NCBI GenBank assembly: GCA_905221605.1
Contig: CAJNDS010002641.1
Location: forward strand, 248,001-312,000
DNA from: Symbiodinium natans
Taxonomy: Eukaryota; Sar; Dinophyceae; Suessiales; Symbiodiniaceae
Length of the DNA: 64,000 nt
Reading direction: 5' to 3'
Shown: in pieces, positions 1-11,316 of the stretch
Numbering within the stretch: position 1 is the first letter of the stretch
Layout: each line of letters begins with the position of its first letter
Translations under genes and position numbers: made by a program
The notes under the pieces: generated by a model
Database searches by the model: none
What the model was told of the DNA's origin: nothing
What the model saw: only the letters and a program-made list of their open reading frames with translations

Positions 1-1548
1 GCATCTAATGTGCCATATCCATCTTACAGCTGCTTAGGGGCAGCCCTGTCCGGGTTTAGGGTTTTCGTTCAGGTTTTTTTTGGCTTAAAGTTTTAGGGGT
101 CAAGGTGTGAAAGGGTGTTAAGGTTAGTCGTTCACACTGCAGCCGCCAAAAGAAACTTTGAGCCTGCCTCAAGTGCCGAAGCCCCGCCCTCCCCCCCCCG
201 CCCTCCCACGCCCTCCCACATGCAAAATGAAGAAAGGTTTGTCCATTCCTGAGCCATCTAGTCCCTTCTTCTGCCCTGGCAGGTGTTGCTCCGCTGGCTC
301 CTACAGCAGGGGGCAGCCGGGCCAAGTAGCCCCAAAACCCTGAGCCTGGTATTACTAGTCGGAATGGCATTGATAGTAAGAAAGGTAAGCCGTATATTCG
401 ATATATGAGTCTGTGAGCAGTAAGCGTAATGACCCTGAACCCCAGAAAACCCTCAACCACAAGAGGAACGATCTGTTAGAGGCATCTGCTTTTCAGGTCA
501 GCGGGTCTCTTTTTTGGGGGGGAGGGGGTTCTGCAACCCAACGTTCCGTGCGCTGGGTGCCCTCTTGGAGTCTTACCCCTGCAGGCCTTAAGGACCCTGC
601 AGGCTTTTAGCAAAGGCACCAGGGAATTGAAGAATTTAGTAGGGTCGAAGGTGCAGTGACCATTCTTCCCCTCCTCAAGAACCCCTGAACATCGTCTTTG
701 CAGGTTACCTTGTGGGCTTGAATGCCACAGCCCACAAGAATGTTTTGGCCTTTATATTGGGAGTTAACCATCCCGGCCTTAACCCTAAACCCTAAACCTT
801 AAACCCTAAACCTTAAACCCTAAACCCTAAACCTTAAACCCTAAACTCTAAGCCCTAAACCCTAAACCCTAAACCCTGGAAGCCGTGGAGCCTCAGGTAG
901 CCGTCCTGCCTCGGAGCCGGAGCCCGGAGCACATCCGCCAAAACAGTCGGGATGCCCGAGGAAAGCTGGGGTTAGGAGTTTGGGAGTTTCCCGGGTTTGG
1001 CTATATCCCCCTTGGGAATTATTCTATATGTTTGTTCATATAACACCCAAGAGGATATTAAATTAAAATAATATTTCTATTATGGTTCTAAGGGAGTATA
1101 GTTGGGATGTAGGCATGGTTTTGGGGGCTTCGGGCTGAGGACTACGGCTTAAGGGGTCTAAGGTGGCTTTGGGTTGAGCGGCTCAGGCATTTTTGTGGTG
1201 GTTCAGGTGTTCTGTGGCTGAGGGCTAGAGTCTTCAAAACACTTTGACTTAAAGGCCCAAGCCTTGCGAGCGTTACATGCCCCCCAAAAAGCCCTGAAAG
1301 CTACACTGTCAAACCCCAAAACGCTAAACCCTGTGCCGCCGAGGTCAGCTCGACTTCGAGCTGTCCGAGGTGGAGGTCGCCGTCCTCTCGGCGGTGTCCA
1401 CGCTGGTGCAGAGCCGCCCAGGCCCAGGGGTCTACTGCGGGCGGGGTTTGGGGGGAGGGGGTGTTTGTTAGTGTTTTGTGCGCCTCTTTAAGTTTGATTG
1501 GTGCGAACAAGGCTTCATGAAAGGACTCTCATGTTGTCGTAAGTCACA
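1..1548. other. Spacer or intron, no gene recognised
   Basis: No family is recognisable in this stretch. It holds G/C homopolymer patches, a CCCTAAA-type array near 780-879, and an AT-rich patch around 1,050-1,085. A segment at about 1,345-1,430 follows a possible AG acceptor and reads openly on the plus strand (QLDFELSEVEVAVLSAVSTL), which looks like a short exon, but nothing links it to a neighbour. Confidence in any coding role is low. Confidence 0.4.
779..879 (+). repeat. Interstitial telomere-like repeat (CCCTAAA)n
   Basis: About 100 bases of CCCTAAA units mixed with the variants CCTTAAA and CTCTAAG. The heptamer matches the plant and dinoflagellate telomere unit TTTAGGG. It is flanked on both sides by ordinary sequence, so it is interstitial and does not mark a chromosome end. 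Confidence 0.85.
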
Positions 1549-1549
1549 A

Positions 1550-1742
1550 CTCTACTGGAGACCCCAATGCGTCTCGATCGATGCGTACTTTTGAGGGTGT
1601 GTGAGATTGAGGGACTCTACTGGAGACCCCAAGCGTCGCGATCGATGCGTACTTTTGAGGGTGTGTGAGATTGAGGGACACTACTGGAGACCCCAAGCGT
1701 CTCGATCGATGCGCACTTTTGAGGGTGTGTGAGATTGAGGGT
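1550..1742. repeat. 64-65 bp minisatellite, three units (again at 2593-2785)
   Basis: Three units begin with CTCTACTGGAGACCCCAA or CACTACTGGAGACCCCAA at 1550, 1615 and 1679. Each ends with a shared tail containing GTGTGTGAGATTGAGGG and carries a CGATCGATGCG core. The whole array is copied again at 2593-2785 by the 1,043-bp duplication. Confidence 0.88.
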
Positions 1743-2181
1743 TTAGCACTTAGGGTTTTGCACAAAGCCTTAAATTTCAACTCATGGCATAGAAGGCGCG
1801 CCTTTTCTTGCCTGGGATTGTGTGGCGTTTGTTAAACTTAGCGCGCGCGTGCTCGTAGTGCATTCTTATTCAGTTATTGCACAGCAGAAGCCGCAACCCT
1901 GCAGCTGTAGAGTCTTCAGCGCAAGCAGTCTTCAATCCGTAAACTCGATACCGTAGACCCCGGATCCCTGTCAAGTAAATTTCTGACATCCCGCATGTGG
2001 AATCATCCATATCACCCCCAAAGTCTGTCAACCCTAAACCCCTGGATAGCGAGGTTTCTTGAGACCGGATGGAGCCCTGGACCTCTTTCGCGTTGCGGGC
2101 TAGCGAAACAGCCTTCGCTGCCATCTTGTGAGGGGTAATGTGCTCTTGGGGCTTCCCTTGGGTTGTTGGAGGCCTTGGAAG

Positions 2182-2250
2182 ACCCTGAACCCTGAACCCT
2201 AAACCCGTATAAACCCTAAACCCTAAACCCTAAACCCTAAACCCTAAACC
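2182..2250 (+). repeat. Interstitial telomere-like repeat (again at 3225-3293)
   Basis: CCCTGAA variants run into five or more CCCTAAA units, interrupted once by CCCGTATAAA. An identical array lies at 3225-3293 in the second copy of the tandem duplication. Confidence 0.85.
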
Positions 2251-3690
2251 ACGGTTCACAGGGTTCATCGGGGCTATTTGTTAATTAGGGTTCAGGATGC
2301 CCATCCACGAGGAACATCTCATTCTGCAGACATGTCGGCAGATGGCCAGTGTGTGGACGACGGTCCGAGTACCGAGTGGTAACGCCTTAGTCTTAATCCC
2401 CTACCCCCCAAGAACAAGACGGCGGTAGAGGCGACATTTTCATGCGTTAGGTCCAAGGGGGAAGGAACGATTGTGTCTCTGCATTTCAGTTTTCTGCTGT
2501 GGACGCGTTGCCGTCGCTACATCGTCTCTGCGCAAAATGCAGCTTGTTTCATTGGTTCGAGACAGGCGACCAAGGTTCTCCCTAACTTTCCACTCTACTG
2601 GAGACCCCAATGCGTCTCGATCGATGCGTACTTTTGAGGGTGTGTGAGATTGAGGGACTCTACTGGAGACCCCAAGCGTCGCGATCGATGCGTACTTTTG
2701 AGGGTGTGTGAGATTGAGGGACACTACTGGAGACCCCAAGCGTCTCGATCGATGCGCACTTTTGAGGGTGTGTGAGATTGAGGGTTTAGCACTTAGGGTT
2801 TTGCACAAAGCCTTAAATTTCAACTCATGGCATAGAAGGCGCGCCTTTTCTTGCCTGGGATTGTGTGGCGTTTGTTAAACTTAGCGCGCGCGTGCTCGTA
2901 GTGCATTCTTATTCAGTTATTGCACAGCAGAAGCCGCAACCCTGCAGCTGTAGAGTCTTCAGCGCAAGCAGTCTTCAATCCGTAAACTCGATACCGTAGA
3001 CCCCGGATCCCTGTCAAGTAAATTTCTGACATCCCGCATGTGGAATCATCCATATCACCCCCAAAGTCTGTCAACCCTAAACCCCTGGATAGCGAGGTTT
3101 CTTGAGACCGGATGGAGCCCTGGACCTCTTTCGCGTTGCGGGCTAGCGAAACAGCCTTCGCTGCCATCTTGTGAGGGGTAATGTGCTCTTGGGGCTTCCC
3201 TTGGGTTGTTGGAGGCCTTGGAAGACCCTGAACCCTGAACCCTAAACCCGTATAAACCCTAAACCCTAAACCCTAAACCCTAAACCCTAAACCACGGTTC
3301 ACAGGGTTCATCGGGGCTATTTGTTAATTAGGGTTCAGGATGCCCATCCACGAGGAACATCTCATTCTGCAGACATGTCGGCAGATGGCCAGTGTGTGGA
3401 CGACGGTCCGAGTACCGAGTGGTAACGCCTTAGTCTTAATCCCCTACCCCCCAAGAACAAGACGGCGGTAGAGGCGACATTTTCATGCGTTAGGTCCAAG
3501 GGGGAAGGAACGATTGTGTCTCTGCATTTCAGTTTTCTGCTGTGGACGCGTTGCCGTCGCTACATCGTCTCTGCGCAAAATGCAGCTTGTTTCATTGGTT
3601 CGAGACAGGCGACCAAGGTTCTCCCTAACTTTCCTCCCCAAAAGCGCCCATGAGCTAAATGAGCTATTCAGGCAAGCAGGAGCCCTAGCT

Positions 3691-5262
3691 TAACACAACC
3701 CCCGAAAAGTTCAAAGTCCAACCTAAAAAGTCTTTGCTTAGAACGAGTAGATCAGGGGGGTTGTTCCTTTGGCAGTCTATATATAGATCCCAAGGCCCAG
3801 AATCACCGAAGCTCATGGCCCTCAACCGCAAGATTCCCTGAATCGCCAGATGTGGAGGGTCCAAGCGCCCGAGCAATTGAATCGAAAAAGGGTCGGACCC
3901 AGTATTCTTCGGCGCTCAGGGTTTATCATAGTCTCACAAAGGGGAAGAAGAGGAAGAATGCATGCCATAACAAAAGAAGGACTTTTACGCATTATCGTCG
4001 CACCCGCAGCCTTTTTGTTTCGGCTGCATTGAGTACAGGCGGGACACTGAACTTTTCCGTAACTGCCATGTTGCGTGCCCGACTTGGGTTTTGGTGTGCC
4101 TTAGCTTTCGCGGCCGCTCATGTCCAGGTCGAAGGCGGCGTCCTCGGCGTTCATGACATGTGCATGTAGATAGTTTTTGGATGTGATGGCCAAGCATTGC
4201 GCGCGCACCATGGGGTCCTTTCAGAGGAAATGCTATGAGGTGCAGCACCGCACGTTTTCGCAATCGCGCTCTCGCAGAGGCGCTGCCGTAGGCGAGGGAA
4301 TCGTGGCGTTGCAGTCCTGTGTGGCAAATCTCCTTCTCGCCTAAGTCCACTGTGCAGTGATCCAAGTCGTGCTCCCGCCTCAGTCCCACAATCCCACACA
4401 GTTTGGCACTTCAATCGCGCGATGTCGCGAAGACTACCTCGCGCTTTTGAGCGGATGCGCTTCGTGCATCAGGCCCCAGCGAACCCCAGCGCCCCTTTCT
4501 GCTTTTGAAAGGGTACTTGCACTTGGCACGTTTCGAACTCGTGCTCCCGCCCCAGTCGCTTCTCGCGAAGTGCAGAGCTGTCGTGGCTTGTGTCGTTTTG
4601 GCTCCGCCGTCTCATGCGCACGCTCGTCGCAAAGTGCAGAAGCGTCTTCGTTGCTTTGGGGCCTGGGATCACATGAGCATGTCCGGGTCACAGTTTTGGC
4701 AACGGGCTCTGCATGCAGCTTCAAAGAGACTACAAGGGCTACCAGGGCGTCTAGGCAGACGTCAGCCCTAAACCCGAGAAGCCGAAAGCCTAAGCCACGA
4801 GCCATCGCAAACCCAAGAGGCCTCGGGATTCGGCGGGGCCCGGTGGATCTTTGCGAGTTCAGTGCTAGTGCGGAGCAGGTGCTACTTCACCCTTTGCTCG
4901 GTAGAAGAGGCATGGTGATACATAGCTCTGGGATACCAAAAAGTAGGTTGCCTAGTTGTACATCTCAGAGTGTTGAACGTCTTGGTGGGTGAGGCCTTCC
5001 GCTTCGGCCAAATGGGGCCACAAAGCTTTGTACCTTTGACACCTTGAATCCCCTACCGTTCAAGGCTTCGTTGGGTGCACTGGAGTTGACACAGGGCCCA
5101 TGTGGGGGTTTGACCGAAGTCATGGGCCCTTGTTGGGTCCTTACAGTGTAGGGTTCCAAGAAGGACCCAAAGTTCAGGCCAATTCCCATTTCGAAGCGCG
5201 GGGCCCCACAGCCCGAAGGTGGTACTGGCGGCCAAGAGTTGGATGAGCAATGCGCCCTGCAA
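3691..5262 (+). repeat. Dispersed 1.6-kb repeat, copy A
   Basis: Copy A is collinear with 8173-9832 at high identity, with scattered substitutions and several short indels. One example is a segment after the GGGTCCAAGC motif that is present only in copy B. Homology ends at GAGCAATGCGCCCTGC in both. Long reading frames exist on both strands of each copy, but they are interrupted differently and match no family I know. The function is unknown; it could be a non-autonomous mobile element or a duplicated gene fragment. Confidence 0.85.
4068..4169 (+). CDS. Conserved 33-codon ORF in repeat copy A (hypothetical)
   Basis: This ATG-initiated frame of 33 residues has a basic start (MLRARLG) followed by a hydrophobic stretch (FWCALAFAAAH), which resembles a secretory signal, and it ends in HDMCM. 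The equivalent ORF in copy B (8569-8670) has the same length and stop and differs only at residues 5-6. Conservation may simply reflect the overall similarity of the two copies. I do not recognise the peptide. Confidence 0.2.
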   Translation: MLRARLGFWCALAFAAAHVQVEGGVLGVHDMCM

Positions 5263-6420
5263 CTCAGCGATGCCTCTTGGATGAACAGCCGATTCTTATG
5301 TGGGAACTAGGGAGCCAGGTGGGAATCCTTCTTGAGCTTAAACCTGTTCTTAAGTGAGGTGTAAGTCAGGTGACAAGTCACGTGTGTCAAGCAAGAACCA
5401 GCAAGTTGCAGCCAAGGCTATTCCAGCAGTTGACAGCCCCGGCATCGATGCTCCACTCGGCAAGGCTTAGACGCAACCCAACCCCCCACCCGGTTCTGCT
5501 AATGGCTACTGCAGCGCCGCCGACCGGCAGGGATGAGGGGGGGTTGAGTGGTGGTGGGGGGGGGGGGGGGGGTGGTGGTGAAAACATGTTTGCAAACGAT
5601 AAGGTTTCAATGTTGGCATACTACTGTGCGGCATGATCACCGCGCTAACTGTGATTTGCCTGTTTCCCTTGTAAAACCGGCAAAGAAATCAAAACAAGCG
5701 ATAGGGCTTGCTTTAGACACGGAGCCGTATGTGAAGACCTTTTTGGGTGCCTTAACTTCATTGCTACGTGTCTCGGGAAAGCACCAGGAGGTGCAGTTCG
5801 GTCCTAGAAGGGAGGTTCGGAGGGGTCTTTTGCAGCTACTAGCTTCTGAGTGGCCCTTCCCGCTAGTTTGAGGGACTTCAGAACCGCCTCCTAGGACTTC
5901 CTTGGGAGCAGAAGGCCATGCATGAAGGGCTCGTGCCAGGGGGGAGGTTGCAAGCGACGATTGTATAGTTATAGGGTTTAGGGCCAGAATTTACGCTGCG
6001 AAGGTTAAATGGCCAGCCGCCCCAGCCCCTCGTCATCCCAATGAAACTGTGACATTTTTGACAGGCCTGGGCTTCCCGCACGAGGAATGAGTGCCAAACG
6101 ACCGAGACGGAGAGGCAGCGTGGGATCTGCGCATAGCACGGTTTGAGGCTTTCTGGCATGTTCTCCTTTGATGCACGCTACGGGTACTACGAGCCCTATG
6201 TGATCACAGAGACCCCCGGAATCCCCCGGAATTTTGATAAGACCCCCCCCGTGAGGACGCGGGTCGAGGCGTGGGATGCGACCATGGCTGGACGGATGAA
6301 GACGTGGTCCCGAGATGCGTCGCAAAGCAACAGGGTTGCTGTTAGGGAACATAAAGTCGAACTTACTTTCCCAATCCCGAAACACCGAAACACGAAGAAC
6401 CCTGAACCCTAGACGTATAG
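5263..6420. other. Spacer or upstream introns of the methyltransferase
   Basis: There is a G-homopolymer near 5549-5571, and an open frame at about 5,690-5,870 that I cannot assign. An ATG-bearing frame at about 6,158-6,412 (MFSFDARYGYYEPYV) could be an upstream exon of the methyltransferase that follows. It ends in a short CCCTGAACCCTAG intron-like patch just before the AG acceptor at 6,419-6,420. None of this is firm. Confidence 0.35.
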
Positions 6421-7315
6421 TTGAAGTTCTTGAACAGCAATCCAGGCAAAGGAGGCACGCAGCCCTCGGGCCCAGGCTCCAGTTTGACAGCCACCGTCAA
6501 TGTCGGCGTGCCGCAATTGGCAAGGTTTCCCCGTCGGCCTCAAGATGACAAACGTGATGATGGTTATGGCCAACCCCAAACCCATTTCCGAGGCTTAAGA
6601 ATTCGGGTCTGTAGCTAAGCGAGTAGATTGCTGTGCGGGGCCAGGTCCGACATTTTCTTCGCAAGGTCTTCGACGAACTTGGAGTCCGCACATTCCTGGA
6701 TGTGCCTTGTGGAGACATGACCTGGATGCCCGCAGTCAACCTGACGGGCGTTGAGTACATGGGCATTTTGCTTGACATGTAGGATGCCATTTCCACTTCC
6801 TGTATGGCCCCTGAACGGAGCAGAGTTAAGTTAAGTGAGCCATCCAAACCATAGGTGCGTGAAATCTCTTGCCCAGCCGAGGTGGTGACATTTCCGCATC
6901 GTTGGTGGCAGACAACCTTCGATCCTTCGTGTCGGATCCAAGGTTCGCCAACAAGTTTGCGGTGTTCGACATCACTTGCATGATCCCACCTAAAGTCGAC
7001 ATGATCCATACGCGTGATGTCTTCATCCACCTCGACTCCGATTTGTCCGTCAAGGCCTTACAAAACTTCGAGAGAAGTGGCTCCAAGTACATTGCCATCC
7101 CACATTGGCCTTCATTGAATGGGTCGTCGAACGAGTACCATCCCAAGGGGAATGCTTATCAAAACTTTCATCAGTTCAATTTGGAGCTTCCTCCTTACTG
7201 CTTGCCCTCCCCTCTTCTCTCGGTTCAGAATCGCGATAATAGAGGCGATGTGCTTGGATTGTGGGAGTTGCCTGCCCTTGGTCGCGGCACGCGTCCTGAA
7301 TGCCGACAGTCCTGA
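6421..7315 (+). CDS. Class I SAM-dependent methyltransferase, three exons (C-terminal part)
   Basis: The exons are 6421-6501, 6645-6778 and 6877-7315. Exon 1 carries SGPGSSLTATVN, a motif just upstream of the SAM-binding site in this family. Exon 2 has motif I, FLDVPCGDMTWM, then LTGVEYMGI. Exon 3 has FDITCMIPPKVDMIHTRDVFIHL (acidic and RDV.HL motifs), SGSKYIAIP, and the C-terminal LPSPLLSV and LGLWELPAL blocks before a TGA. Both introns are GT-AG (143 and 98 bp) and their phases match: phase 0, then phase 2. The product should be a soluble methyltransferase of unknown substrate, related to small bacterial-type enzymes. The N-terminus probably lies in an upstream exon, since no ATG opens exon 1. 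No stop or frameshift interrupts the joined frame. Confidence 0.75.
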
Positions 7316-8172
7316 ATGGCGACAGTAGCGCCTTGCTCATGCTCCTTGACGCAAGCTCAGAACTGAGCACTCTCACGTGAAAGAGCCCCTGATCCGCTGT
7401 GAACCCTAAAGCGTAAACTGCTGCTTTAGTGCCCCACTCCTACGAAGTCCACAGCCGAACCTGTGGGCCCTTCTGATACTAAACCCCCCAAGAATCATCC
7501 GGCTTTTTGAAGAACTCGGCTACAAGCATGGTGATGCCGTGGTTTTTAGAACGATTGCAGCGGTGGCTTAAGGCCAACGTCAGGCTAATGAGTCGAGCTT
7601 CAACTATTTTATTGCTTGTGCTTACGACACAGGCGAAGAGCTTGTTGCAGAATTGCGTTCCGGCTCAGCCTTCAAGGAAAAGGGCCTTTGCAAAGCTTCG
7701 GCTTGTGCTGTGCTAGGCCATCGCCAGGCCGTTGCATCTTAATGCCACAAAAGAGACCCCGACGCCTAAACTGCAACGCTCTATGTCGCAAGCTCCGCAC
7801 TTCTTATCTTGTTGATCACCCTATAAAGCTTGTCAACTCCCCCCCCGCCCCATCCCCGACACGAAGCAACAACGAGCAAGAACAAAAACAGGTTCATGAA
7901 TTCGCACGTACCCCAACAGCAGGAAAACATGCGGCCCCACAGCGCACCTTTCTGATAAAACGGGTACTTGCGTTCACCAATAGCATTCTGACTGGGTTTT
8001 GTGGCAGAGGGCGGAGGGTGCCAATGAACTGGATTAGCTATTCAGGCAAGCAGGAGTTCTAGACTCTGGACCCTGCACGTTGCGCCCAGCACTCGAAATC
8101 CTACATTCCACACCCTCAACCCTAACCCCACACATTTTCATCTATAAGAAAGGAAGCAATATCACAATAATG
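7316..8172. other. Spacer, no gene recognised
   Basis: Mixed sequence with no conserved motif. A stretch at about 8,031-8,060 (GCTATTCAGGCAAGCAGGAG) matches 3,660-3,685, so the ancestral duplication behind repeat copies A and B extended further left and has since gained or lost about 100 bases in one copy. Confidence 0.5.
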
Positions 8173-9832
8173 GCAACCCTTGAAAAGTTAGAAGTCCAAC
8201 CTAAACAAACCTTTGTTTAGAACTAGTCGAGTAAGGGGGTGGTGCTTTTTCACCCTCTAGACTGGATCCTAAAGCGCCGAACCGCCGAAGCTCATGGCCC
8301 TCAACCGCAAGATTCCCTGAATCACCAGATGTGGAGGGTCCAAGCTCCCGGTGAGGGATTCCAGAAAGATCGAGCAATTGAATCGAAAAAGGGTCGGACC
8401 CTGTATTCTTCGGTGCTCAGGGTCTATCATAGTCTCACAAAGGGGAGGAAGAGGAAGAAAGCATGCCATAACAAAAGAAGGACTTTTACGCATTATCGTC
8501 GCGCTCGCAGCCTTTTTGTTTCGGCTGCATTGAGTACAGGCGGGACACTGAACTTTTCCGTAGCTGCCATGTTGCGTGCCGGACGTGGGTTTTGGTGTGC
8601 CTTGGCTTTCGCGGCCGCTCATGTCCAGGTCGAAGGCGGCGTCCTCGGCGTTCATGACATGTGCATGTAGATAGTTTTTGGATGTGATGGCCAAGCATTG
8701 CGCGCGCACCATGGGGTCCTTTCAGAGGAAATGCTATGAGGTGCAGCACCGCACGTTTTCGCAATCGCGCTCTCGCAGAGGCGCTGCCGTAGGCGAGGGA
8801 ATCGTGGCGTTGCAGTCCTGTGTGGCAAATCTCCTTCTCGCCTAAGTCCACTGTGCAGTGATCCAAGTCGTGCTCCCGCCTCAGTCCCACAGTCCCACAC
8901 AGTTTGGCACTTCAATCGCGCGATGTCGCGAAGACTACCTCGCGCTTTTGAGCGGATGCGCTTCGTGCATCCGGCCCCAGCGAACCCGTCCCTTTCTGCT
9001 TTTGAAAGGGTACTTGCGCTTGGCACGTTTCGAACTCGTGCTCCCGCCCCAGTCGCTTCTCGCGAAGTGCAGAGCTGTCGTGGCTTGTGTCGTTTTGGCT
9101 CCGCCGTCTCATGCGCACGCTCGTCGCAAAGTGCAGAAGCGTCTTCGTTGCTTTGGGGCCTGGGATCACATGAGCATGTCCGGGTCACAGTTTTGGCAAC
9201 GGGCTCTGCATGCAGCTTCAAAGAGACTACAAGGGCTACCAGGGCGTCTAGGCAGACGTCAGCCCTAAACCCGAGAAGCCGAAAGCCTAAGCCACGAGCC
9301 ATCGCAAACCCAAGAGGCCTCGGGATTCGGCGGGGCCCGGTGGATCTTTGCGAGTTCAGTGCTAGTGCTACTTCACCCTTTGCTCGGTAGAAGAGGCATG
9401 GTGATACATAGCTCTGGGATACCAAAAAGTAGGTTGCCTGTGATTGCGCGCCAGTTGTACATCTCAGAGTGTTGAACGTCTTGGTGAGTGAGGCCTTCCG
9501 CTTCGGCCAAATGGGGCCACAAAGCTTTGTACCTTTGACACCTTGAATCCCAAGCCAACATCCGCTAGTGCGGCTAAAGCTTTGAGCAGATGCTCGAGCC
9601 CTACCGTTCCAGGCTTCGTTGGGTGCCCTGGAGTTGACACAGCGCCCATGTGGGGGTTTGACCGAAGTCACGGGCCCTTGTTTTGGTCTAGCAGTGTTGG
9701 GTCCTTACAGTGTAGGGTTCCAAGAAGGACCCATAGTTCAGGTCAATTCCCATTTCGAAGCGCATTCTTGATAAGGGGCCCCACAGCCCGGAGGTGGTAC
9801 TGGCGGCCAAGAGTTGGATGAGCAATGCGCCC
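8173..9832 (+). repeat. Dispersed 1.6-kb repeat, copy B
   Basis: This is the partner of copy A (3691-5262). It contains insertions absent from A, including one near 9,430-9,455, one at 9,555-9,600 and one near 9,770. Its left end starts inside GAAAAGTTAGAAGTCCAACC. A 339-codon frame is open on the minus strand (8652-9671), but the matching frame in copy A is broken by indels, so I treat it as non-coding. Confidence 0.85.
8569..8670 (+). CDS. Conserved 33-codon ORF in repeat copy B (hypothetical)
   Basis: This is the copy-B equivalent of the small ORF at 4068-4169. It has the same length and stop codon and two residue differences near the start. It has the same short hydrophobic, signal-like segment. 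No family is recognised. Confidence 0.2.
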   Translation: MLRAGRGFWCALAFAAAHVQVEGGVLGVHDMCM

Positions 9833-11248
9833 TGCGAAGGGCGAGCCTTTTCTTGTCTATCACCCTACAGCTTGTCAAGCCTCTTTGAGATTTGAGGCTT
9901 TTCGTAAGCCAGATGGCGCCCTGGACCTCTTTGGTGTTGCCGGCTAGCAAAACAGCCTTTCGTGTGCACCGCCTTGTGTGTGAGAACGATGTTCGTTGCG
10001 GCTTACCGAGTTCATGGGGCTTAGGACATCTTGGGACTTGAGGACTACAGGTCTCATAGGGCGTTGGGAGTGTGCAGCTCCGCTCGTCCACGTGCGACGT
10101 TGTGGTTTAGGTCTTAGGGCTGAGGCTGCCGGTGTGAGCAAGGCAGTTGACTTGGAACCCATGCACTTTTTTGCTGAATGAAAAACAGGGCCTTATACTC
10201 ACCATTATATCTATCATGCGTTAGGGGCAATTTTGCTTTGCAGCTTTTTGCTGCTCTGGAGCCGTGAACTTAGCCTGCAGTTGCACGTTGCTTTAAACAA
10301 CCTGCAGCTTTCACTGGGCTCGATGCAGACGAGCAAGGTTTATTTTGACCCTACATAAGTCAAAAACTCGACCGGCTTATAGAGTTTAGAAGCTTTATGT
10401 GTCCTAAGATGTGCCACTGCAACAACCCTAAACTCATTCCCCAAAGCCAGCATGCCTCTCACCCATCAAAAGCTGCGCTCTTGGCCCCGGTGTCATGGAA
10501 GGGATCCAGGCCATGAAGTGGGTGACTCCGGGAAACAGGGCTGGGTCTTGACTTGTCGTAGTAAAATGCGAACGCTTGCGTGCCCCGCCTTAGCAGCGTT
10601 TGGGGGTGGCTTCAGGGTCTTGGGGTTTTCGGGTTTTAGTGAAGGTTGAGGTCTTGAGTCCCGAAGAAATGCTATCTAATCTCTATCCCATCAATAGGAA
10701 ACTTGAAGGTATATCTGAATATCTACACTCTGTTAGACTTTTAATCTTTTGTCAGACCTACAAGTCTGCTAGTTGGGGCCCCGGCCGAAAAAACTTAGTT
10801 GGAGAGGGTGACCGAGAAGAAGTCATCACCCAGCTGCTGGCCCAAAGAACATCAAAGGACAGTATGCGTGAGAACTGCACCTTGAGTCCGGATAGGTCCA
10901 TGCTGATCCCGCCGGGTTGAAGGGCATGTGCTGCTACAGCCTGTGGCCCATTGCGAAGGACCAGGCCGCAACCCATGACTCTGCGACATTGAGGGGAAAA
11001 TTTAGGGTTGCATGGTCCTCAGTTGACAGAATTGTGTCGAGTAGAGATTCTGCAGGTGTTCTTCGAAGAGGCTGGGGAGAGGGGTTGCCAAACGGCTGCA
11101 CTTAGCGCAACTGCTCTCCATCAGCTGTCGACAGTGAGGTGGCACTTGCCTCAGTGACAGGTGCATGTGCAGTGGTCGTGCTGATTTGCATCGGAAGCGA
11201 TATCATCACCCACGTGCCCCTGGTCAAGGTCACGCATCGATTGGTGAA
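9833..11248. other. Spacer upstream of the spliced-leader relic
   Basis: I recognise no coding motif here. The stretch is of ordinary composition, with short CCCTAAA-like bits. It ends at the spliced-leader-like sequence at 11,249. Confidence 0.4.
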
Positions 11249-11261
11249 ATTTTGGCTCAAG
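11249..11261 (+). other. Spliced-leader relic (13-base match to DinoSL 3' end)
   Basis: ATTTTGGCTCAAG matches the last 13 bases of the conserved dinoflagellate spliced leader exactly. It is not followed by GT, so it is not an SL RNA donor gene. It lies 55 bases upstream of an ATG that opens a coding-like exon. SL remnants fixed in the genome are known in dinoflagellates and are read as traces of genes re-inserted from trans-spliced mRNA. Chance occurrence in a window this size is unlikely but possible. Confidence 0.55.
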
Positions 11262-11316
11262 CCAGCTGTACAATAAACGTTGGGTCGCATTCTCTTTGCG
11301 GTGCTCTTCTGCCCTA

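Larger units (their letters stand above)
1549..3634. repeat. 1,043-bp tandem duplication (1549-2591 and 2592-3634)
   Basis: Two adjacent copies run in register at an offset of exactly 1,043 bases from end to end. I saw no mismatch or indel, and reverse-strand ORFs inside the copies translate identically. The left edge diverges at 1548/2591 and the right edge at 2592/3635. Each copy contains three units of a 64-65 bp minisatellite at its left end and a CCCTAAA array at its right. Either a very recent duplication or an assembly artefact would look like this. Confidence 0.93.

Noticed and set aside
4520-4560. GTTTCGAACTC, a tRNA T-arm-like sequence (also near 9,025)
   Set aside because: No acceptor stem, D-arm or anticodon arm can be folded around it.
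8652-9671. 339-codon minus-strand ORF
   Set aside because: The homologous frame in the 3.7-5.3 kb copy is interrupted, and the translation has no recognisable motif; more likely chance in GC-rich repeat sequence.
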